DNA of 64,000 nt from Paludibacteraceae bacterium. GTDB lineage: Bacteria > Bacteroidota > Bacteroidia > Bacteroidales > Paludibacteraceae. The position numbers and the translations under genes are program-made. Location: positions 1 through 64,000 of the forward strand of contig JAKSKX010000012.1 of NCBI GenBank assembly GCA_024401535.1, written 5' to 3'. Shown one piece after another: positions 58,998-64,000 of the stretch (positions are counted from its first letter, which is position 1; each line of letters begins with the position of its first letter). Under the pieces are notes generated by a model. It was not told the origin of the DNA. It searched no databases and was given only the letters and a program-made list of their open reading frames with translations.

Positions 58998-61193
58998 ATG
59001 ATGACAAAACAAGAACTTCGAAAAGAGTTAAAGAAACATTTTGGATTTGACACATTTAAGGGTAATCAAGAAGACATTATTCTGAATGTACTTTCGGGTG
59101 CAGATACATTTGTCTTAATGCCTACGGGTGGTGGTAAATCGTTGTGTTACCAGCTCCCTGCATTGCTTATGGAAGGTACTGCTGTGGTAATATCCCCATT
59201 GATAGCGTTGATGAAGAATCAGGTGGATGCCATGCGTAATTTCAGTGAGGATGACGGTGTGGCGCATTTCTTAAATTCTTCGTTGTCAAGAGCTGAAATT
59301 GATAATGTCAAGCAGGATATTCTTAGCGGCAAGACAAAGATGCTGTATGTTGCTCCAGAGTCGCTGACTAAGGAGGAGTATATTGATTTCTTGAGACAGA
59401 TCAAACTTTCTTTCTATGCTGTTGACGAGGCGCACTGTATCTCTGAATGGGGACACGACTTCCGTCAGGAGTATAGAAATATCAGACCTATAATAGACAG
59501 AATCGGACAGAAGGTTGGAGTTGTGGCGCTTACAGCAACTGCAACACCAAAGGTACAGCACGACATTCAGAGAAATCTGGGAATGCTTTCTGCCCAAGTA
59601 TATAAGTCTTCGTTCAACAGACCTAACTTGTACTATGAAGTAAGGGAGAAGACAAAAGATATTGACAAGGAAATAGTTAAGTTCATTCGCCAACACTCGG
59701 GCAAGAGCGGTATTATCTATTGCTTGAGCCGTAAGAAGGTTGAGGAATTGGCAGAGATGCTTACACTAAACGGCATTCGTGCGAGAGCCTATCATGCAGG
59801 ACTTGAGCAGGCTGTCAGATCTGAAAGTCAGGATGACTTCCTGATGGAGAGAGTAGATGTGATATGTGCCACTATAGCTTTCGGAATGGGTATTGACAAG
59901 CCTGATGTTAGGTTCGTTATACATTACGACATTCCAAAGAGCCTTGAAGGTTATTATCAGGAAACTGGTCGTGCCGGTCGTGATGGCGGCGAGGGTATTT
60001 GTGTGGCATTCTATTCAGAGAAGGATATAGAGAAACTGGAAAAGTTTACTCAAGATAAAAAGGAGGCAGAAAAAGAGATTGGCAAGCAGCTGCTAGCTGA
60101 AACTTCTATGTATGCCAAGACGACTATGTGCCGTCGTAAAGTTTTACTCCATTACTTCGGAGAGGAGTATAAGGGAGATAATTGTGGTAATTGCGATAAT
60201 TGTAAAAGTCCTAAGAAAAAGGTGGATGCAAAAGAACAGTTGTGTACAGTACTTGAGACTGTAACAGCATTAAACGAAAACAATAAGCAAGAGTATATTA
60301 TCGATATTATCATGGGTCGAGAGACTCCTGAAATTGTTCAGGTAAACCACCATGAGGAAATCGACACATTTGGTGAAGGTCAGAATGACCCTGAATCTAC
60401 ATGGCAGGCTGTCATACAGGAAGCTTTGGTCGCTGGTTATCTGCGCAAAGACATAGACAACTATGGCATCTTGAAGATTACCCCAGAGGGTAAGGACTTC
60501 TTGAAGAAGCCAAAGGTGTTCAAAGTGTCAATCGACAACCCAGAGGATGAGGATGAAGATGAAGAAGAAATGCCAGAGGGTGTTTCTGACGGAGGTGCCG
60601 CAGATCCATGTTTGTTCGCATTGTTGAAAGACTTGCGTAAGGAGGTTGCGACAAAGCAGAAGTTGCCTCCGTTTGTAATCTTCCAGGACCCTTCCCTTGA
60701 GGCCATGACATCTTCTTATCCTATCACTATCGAGGAACTTGCTAATGTTCCTGGCGTAGGACAGGGTAAGGCGGCAAAGTTTGGAGAGCCTTTCATCAAG
60801 CTTATCAGCAAGTATGTTGAGGAGAATGGTGTGGAACGCCCAGATTCCATGATTATACGCACTTCTCCGCGTAATGCCAAGTTGAAGATTGACTTGATTC
60901 GTGCCATAGATGCAAAGAAGCCGCTTGATGCAGTAGCTGAGAATAGAGGTATTACCCTTGACGAGTTGTTGACTGAGATCGAGTCTATTGTTAGCTCTGG
61001 TTCGCATATCGATATATCTTATTTCATCAACGAGGTTATTGATGAGGACAGAGTCGCAGATATCTTTTCATATTTCCACGATGAGGCAGAGACTGATGAT
61101 ATAAACTCTGCAATCGAGGAGCTTGGAGGTGATTACGAGGAATGGGAAGTTAGATTGGTGAGAATCAAATTCCTTTCCGAGGTAGGAAACTAA
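58998..61193 (+). CDS. recQ: ATP-dependent DNA helicase RecQ (full-length, with HRDC)
   Basis: A 731-residue RecQ helicase. Motifs: LMPTGGGKSLCYQLP (Walker A), AVDEAHCISEWGHDFR (DEAH), ALTATATP, and YYQETGRAGRDG (motif VI). The zinc site is MCRRKVLLHYFGE then CGNCDNC, followed by the winged helix. An acidic linker (DEDEDEEE, near residue 517) leads to an HRDC domain (about 535-615) with VPGVGQGKAAKFG. A further ~110-residue helical C-terminus resembles the helix-turn-helix tail of Bacteroidota RecQ proteins. It lies 90 bases after clpX; a small hairpin without T-run (58921-58940) is in the gap. It is the second recQ of the window. Confidence 0.94.
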   Translation: MMTKQELRKELKKHFGFDTFKGNQEDIILNVLSGADTFVLMPTGGGKSLCYQLPALLMEGTAVVISPLIALMKNQVDAMRNFSEDDGVAHFLNSSLSRAEIDNVKQDILSGKTKMLYVAPESLTKEEYIDFLRQIKLSFYAVDEAHCISEWGHDFRQEYRNIRPIIDRIGQKVGVVALTATATPKVQHDIQRNLGMLSAQVYKSSFNRPNLYYEVREKTKDIDKEIVKFIRQHSGKSGIIYCLSRKKVEELAEMLTLNGIRARAYHAGLEQAVRSESQDDFLMERVDVICATIAFGMGIDKPDVRFVIHYDIPKSLEGYYQETGRAGRDGGEGICVAFYSEKDIEKLEKFTQDKKEAEKEIGKQLLAETSMYAKTTMCRRKVLLHYFGEEYKGDNCGNCDNCKSPKKKVDAKEQLCTVLETVTALNENNKQEYIIDIIMGRETPEIVQVNHHEEIDTFGEGQNDPESTWQAVIQEALVAGYLRKDIDNYGILKITPEGKDFLKKPKVFKVSIDNPEDEDEDEEEMPEGVSDGGAADPCLFALLKDLRKEVATKQKLPPFVIFQDPSLEAMTSSYPITIEELANVPGVGQGKAAKFGEPFIKLISKYVEENGVERPDSMIIRTSPRNAKLKIDLIRAIDAKKPLDAVAENRGITLDELLTEIESIVSSGSHIDISYFINEVIDEDRVADIFSYFHDEAETDDINSAIEELGGDYEEWEVRLVRIKFLSEVGN

Positions 61194-61207
61194 TTTTGAA
61201 ATAATAT

Positions 61208-61240
61208 GTGGCTTTAGGTTTTTGCTTAAAGCCACTTTTT
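61208..61240 (+). terminator. Intrinsic terminator after recQ
   Basis: GTGGCTTTA (61208-61216) and TAAAGCCAC (61227-61235) form a 9-bp stem with a ten-base loop followed by TTTTT. Only 20 bases separate it from the next ATG, so the nucleotidyltransferase gene either has a promoter inside this stretch or depends on read-through. Confidence 0.88.
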
Positions 61241-61260
61241 AGACTAACTATAAAGATAAG

Positions 61261-62172
61261 ATGAAACCAACACTTTTAGTTTTGGCGGCTGGTATGGGTA
61301 GCCGTTACGGAACATTAAAGCAGCTTGACGGCGTTGGTCCTTCAGGCGAGACTATTATGGATTACTCAATCTTCGATGCTATCCGTGCTGGATTCGGAAA
61401 GGTTGTGTTTGTAATTCGTCGTGATTTTGAACAGGATTTCAATGAGAAGATCCTTTCTAAATATCGAGGTTCTATCCCTGTAGAGACTGTGTTCCAGTCT
61501 TTGGATTCGCTTCCAGCTGGCTACACTTGTCCCGAGGGTAGAGTAAAGCCATGGGGAACCAACCACGCCATCCTTGTAGCAAAGGATGCGGTAAAGGAGC
61601 CTTTCGCTGTTATCAATGCAGATGACTTCTATGGGAAGGAGAGTTTTCAGGTATTGGCTGATGCTTTAGCAAAACTTGACGGCAAGAAAGATGAATACGT
61701 AATGGTAGGGTATCGTCTTGGTAACACTCTTTCGGAGTCTGGAACAGTATCTCGTGGAGTATGTACAGCTGACGCATCCGGAAACTTGCAGACAGTAGTC
61801 GAGCATTACGAGATTCAGAGACAGGGAAGCAAGACTGTGTTCAAGAACCAGACAACTGGCGAACTTGACGAGATCAATGCTGAACTTCCGGTGTCTATGA
61901 ATATGTGGGGATTCACTCCAGACTATTTCACTTACTCGGAGGATGATTTCAAGACTTTCTTGAAGGCCAATTCTGACAACCTAAAGTCTGAGTACGGTAT
62001 TCCAACAATGGTTAACAAGCTAATCGGAGACAAGACAGTTAGCATCAAGGTTCTTGACACTCCTTGCTCTTGGTTCGGTGTAACTTATAAGGAGGATAGA
62101 CCTTCCGTAGTTGCTAAGATTCAGGCTCTTGTTGACAAGGGAATCTATCCGGCAAAGCTCTTCAACAAGTAA
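61261..62172 (+). CDS. Sugar-phosphate nucleotidyltransferase family protein
   Basis: A 303-residue nucleotidyltransferase of the GlmU/RmlA-like superfamily, transferring a nucleotide onto a sugar phosphate. The N-terminal signature LVLAAGMGSRYGTLKQLDGVGPSGE (about residues 6-30) is the nucleotide-binding loop with its Arg and Lys; the metal site is the NADD of AVINADDFYG (about 117-126). The C-terminus has no hexapeptide repeats, so it is a stand-alone transferase. In other Bacteroidales this family is often next to a sugar kinase (phosphotransferase family), which is not seen here. The sugar is unknown. Confidence 0.85.
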   Translation: MKPTLLVLAAGMGSRYGTLKQLDGVGPSGETIMDYSIFDAIRAGFGKVVFVIRRDFEQDFNEKILSKYRGSIPVETVFQSLDSLPAGYTCPEGRVKPWGTNHAILVAKDAVKEPFAVINADDFYGKESFQVLADALAKLDGKKDEYVMVGYRLGNTLSESGTVSRGVCTADASGNLQTVVEHYEIQRQGSKTVFKNQTTGELDEINAELPVSMNMWGFTPDYFTYSEDDFKTFLKANSDNLKSEYGIPTMVNKLIGDKTVSIKVLDTPCSWFGVTYKEDRPSVVAKIQALVDKGIYPAKLFNK

Positions 62173-62200
62173 TAGGTGAAAATCAGATAGGAACAAAATT

Positions 62201-62228
62201 AAAGGGACGCTTGGCAAAGCGTCCCTTT
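62201..62228. terminator. Bidirectional terminator between convergent genes
   Basis: AAAGGGACGCTT (62201-62212) and AAGCGTCCCTTT (62217-62228) form a perfect 12-bp stem with a GGCA loop, followed by AGTTTTATTT. It lies between the plus-strand nucleotidyltransferase gene and the minus-strand PH-domain gene. Confidence 0.92.
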
Positions 62229-62232
62229 AGTT

Positions 62233-62610
62233 TTATTTGCAGATATGCTCCGCCAATTTTCTTTGAATAGAAATCACATCTATTCCCTTTTTGAACTCGT
62301 AGCTTAGAGGAAGTGTGTTTCCTGCTACGAAGAGCTTCATTTCACAGTCATCATCAAAGCTACCTGCAGTTTCTACAGAGAACTGACGGATTGACTTGTA
62401 AGGAATAGAGTGGTACTCTTTCTTCTTTCCTGTAATTCCTTGAATGTCAAGGATAATAAGACGGTATGTAGTGAACAACCAAATGTCACGAACCACCTTA
62501 AAGCCTTTCTCTACATTCTCACCTTCGAAGAATACTCCTTGAAATAGAGTGTCAATCTCTTTTTGTGTAACCTCGGTTGCATTTCCGAGTACCATGTCCA
62601 ACAATCCCAT
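62233..62610 (-). CDS. Bacterial PH-domain protein
   Basis: A 125-residue protein consisting of a single bacterial pleckstrin-homology domain (bPH_1/YvbH type). Recognised by the order VVRDIWLFTTYRLIILDIQGITGKKKEYHSIPYKSI (about residues 40-75) and a final helix SIQRKLAEHIC. No signal or membrane segment; probably a soluble homo-oligomer. The role of this family is unknown. It is a single-gene minus-strand unit between two plus-strand genes. Confidence 0.85.
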   Translation of the reverse strand: MGLLDMVLGNATEVTQKEIDTLFQGVFFEGENVEKGFKVVRDIWLFTTYRLIILDIQGITGKKKEYHSIPYKSIRQFSVETAGSFDDDCEMKLFVAGNTLPLSYEFKKGIDVISIQRKLAEHICK

Positions 62611-62710
62611 AGATCAAAAAATTTTAATATTTGTCGGCCAAAAGTAGTGATTTATTTTGATTTGATGTTTCGTATTATGCGATTTTTTGTTTTAATTTTT
62701 TTATTTCGTA

Positions 62711-62739
62711 TTGTATGTTGGTTGTTATTGTTAACTTTG
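62711..62739 (+). promoter_or_regulatory. Candidate promoter for the terminal glycosyltransferase gene
   Basis: TTG (62711-62713) and TAACTTTG (62732-62739) with an 18-base spacer, followed by CAAAG. The implied leader is about 50 nucleotides. Confidence 0.6.
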
Positions 62740-62796
62740 CAAAGATCTTTTAAAGATAATGGAACAGTAGTATTTTCGTGAAATAAAGATAGATAG

Positions 62797-63930
62797 ATGA
62801 AAACAATAGGATATGTCTGTTTTTCAGACCCATTTAATGACAAGAAAGCTTGGAGCGGGTCTAATTTGAAGCTTAGGGAGGGATTAGAGAACGCTGGTTA
62901 TCAAGTTAAGTGGATTCCAATGAATTTTAGTTTGCCTTACAAGATTTGGTTTAAAATAGTCCGCTTCTTCGAGAAAGGCTTTGTCCCTGTCATGCAGTCA
63001 ACCGTGGGTACATGGTTTTTCGCCAAATCAATAAAGAAGAAGGACCTTGAAGGCTGTGACTATTATTTCTTTCCCGGTCATTCGCATGTGCTTCGATTCG
63101 TTGACGTAAAAAAGCCGATTATTTACTATACTGACTGCACGTTCCCTTTGATGATTGACTACTATTGGAACATTCAGGCGAAGTGGTTGGAAGAGCAGGG
63201 CATAAAGAATGACCGTATAGGACATGAAAAGAGTGATTTGGTTATCAAATCTTCGGATTGGGCTGCCCAAAGTGCTATCAAGGACTTCGGTATTCCAGAG
63301 GACAGGGTGAAGGTCATAGAGTTCGGATGCAGTATCCCAAATGATAAAATAGTGGAAACATCAGCATATCAAGGTGGAGAACTCCGCATTGTCTTTAGCG
63401 GTGTGGAATGGGACAGAAAGGGAACTGATGTAGCTATAGACACTGTCAAGGAGTTGAGAAACAAAGGGTATGACGCCCGTTTGTTTTTGTGCGGCATTAA
63501 GATGGAGAACATTCCTGCAGAGTACAGAGACTTGCCTTATGTCGAGTATGCCGGATTCATGGACAAGAATATTCCTGAACAAGAGCAGAAGTATATAAAT
63601 ATTTGGCAGAACGGACACATATTCCTTTTGCCTACAAAGGCTGAGTGTTCCGGCATCGTATTTACTGAGGCTTCTGCTTATGGACTGCCGGTATTCACAT
63701 ACGATACGGGTGGCATTGGTAATTATGTCAAGAATGGAATTAACGGGTATCGTCTTAAGATGGGCAGTTCGGCTTCTGATTTCGCCGATGCCATTGACAA
63801 GTCTATCAAGTCTGGTGAGTTGCCTAAGATGAAGGAGGGTGGCAAGACTTTGTACAGGACTGTGTTCAATTGGAACGTATGGGCAGAGAAGTTCAAGGCT
63901 ATCATGCAGGAAAGATACGGAGATAAATAA
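62797..63930 (+). CDS. Family 4-like glycosyltransferase
   Basis: A 377-residue GT-B fold glycosyltransferase. The N-terminal region starts IGYVCFSDPFNDKKAWSGSN, and the donor-binding half has IVFSGVEWDRKGTDVAI near residue 195, the conserved acidic motif KAECSGIVFTEASAYGLPV near 283-301 and TGGIGNYV near 305. No signal peptide. It is not part of the capsule locus above, but has its own promoter and may open a second glycan cluster, since another ORF starts 30 bases after it. Donor and acceptor are unknown. Confidence 0.87.
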   Translation: MKTIGYVCFSDPFNDKKAWSGSNLKLREGLENAGYQVKWIPMNFSLPYKIWFKIVRFFEKGFVPVMQSTVGTWFFAKSIKKKDLEGCDYYFFPGHSHVLRFVDVKKPIIYYTDCTFPLMIDYYWNIQAKWLEEQGIKNDRIGHEKSDLVIKSSDWAAQSAIKDFGIPEDRVKVIEFGCSIPNDKIVETSAYQGGELRIVFSGVEWDRKGTDVAIDTVKELRNKGYDARLFLCGIKMENIPAEYRDLPYVEYAGFMDKNIPEQEQKYINIWQNGHIFLLPTKAECSGIVFTEASAYGLPVFTYDTGGIGNYVKNGINGYRLKMGSSASDFADAIDKSIKSGELPKMKEGGKTLYRTVFNWNVWAEKFKAIMQERYGDK

Positions 63931-63960
63931 ATATGAATCCGATATGTCAGTGACGTTTAT

Positions 63961-64000
63961 ATGATTATTGAGTGCGATAGCCTTACTTTTTACAAGATTT
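63961..64000 (+). CDS. Start of an unidentified ORF, cut by the window end
   Basis: An ATG at 63961 opens a frame that has no stop up to the last base (13 codons, MIIECDSLTFYKI). It follows the glycosyltransferase gene by 30 bases in the same direction, so it may be the next gene of that unit. Too short to identify. Confidence 0.3.
   Translation, partial: MIIECDSLTFYKI

Overview
The window reads as a chromosomal segment of a Bacteroidota bacterium, most likely order Bacteroidales. Supporting signs: promoters of the TTTG-N19-TAnnTTTG type, an UpxY/NusG-like antiterminator heading a capsule locus, DUF3822 next to rsmD, the surE-membrane protein-lpxB and clpP-clpX-recQ gene orders, many outer-membrane beta-barrels, and a giant secreted protein with a type IX secretion (T9SS) type C-terminal domain. 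T9SS argues against Bacteroides itself and fits Prevotella-, Porphyromonas- or Paludibacter-like or uncultured gut lineages. Starts given by TTG in a naive ORF call were moved to the nearest sensible ATG where signal peptides or spacing supported it.

Layout. 1-2064: housekeeping operon (DUF3822, rsmD, AroQ-type chorismate mutase, folB). 2065-25120: one co-oriented surface polysaccharide locus. Its conserved front end (2582-9595) holds the antiterminator, Wza-like exporter, Wzc-like tyrosine kinase with a Gly-Tyr repeat tail, PHP-type phosphatase, galE and the initiating sugar-phosphate transferase. A 731-base gap with degenerate phased repeats, a palindrome and AATCC-type repeats (9596-10326) separates it from an A+T-rich variable block (10327-22171): flippase, CDP-glycerol-transferase-like protein, split acyltransferase, IspD/TarI-like cytidylyltransferase, SDR, LicD, EpsG-like polymerase, acetyltransferases and glycosyltransferases. 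This block suggests a polysaccharide carrying phospho-polyol groups. gmd and fcl (GDP-L-fucose) close the locus, with a GxxExxY gene bracketed by inverted repeats sitting between them.

25441-28778: two paralogous outer-membrane proteins with OmpA-like C-termini. 28847-32219: surE, a membrane protein, lpxB, a tiny Cys-rich lipoprotein and a MauE-thioredoxin fusion. 32652-39677: a 1977-residue secreted Cys-repeat protein followed by an outer-membrane protein. 39750-51570 is mostly minus strand: nspC; a four-gene unit (glycosyltransferase, small barrel, PorV/FadL-like protein, HhH-barrel protein); a GT2 gene behind tRNA-Gly; recQ with a NUDIX gene; and two poorly known exported proteins.

51799-53280: NfeD/SPFH pair. 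53386-53803: tRNA operon (two identical Gly-GCC, one Leu-GAG) with its own promoter and terminator. 53829-56619: tcdA, a lipoprotein and a degenerate-protease/SUMF1 fusion. 56985-61193: clpP, clpX and a second recQ. 61261-64000: a nucleotidyltransferase, a PH-domain protein and a glycosyltransferase that may begin another glycan cluster.

No CRISPR array, rRNA, insertion sequence or prophage was seen. The least explained items are the GxxExxY unit with its scattered repeat relatives, the phased repeat array at 9780-10015, the pseudo-protease/SUMF1 fusion and the redox lipoprotein pair.
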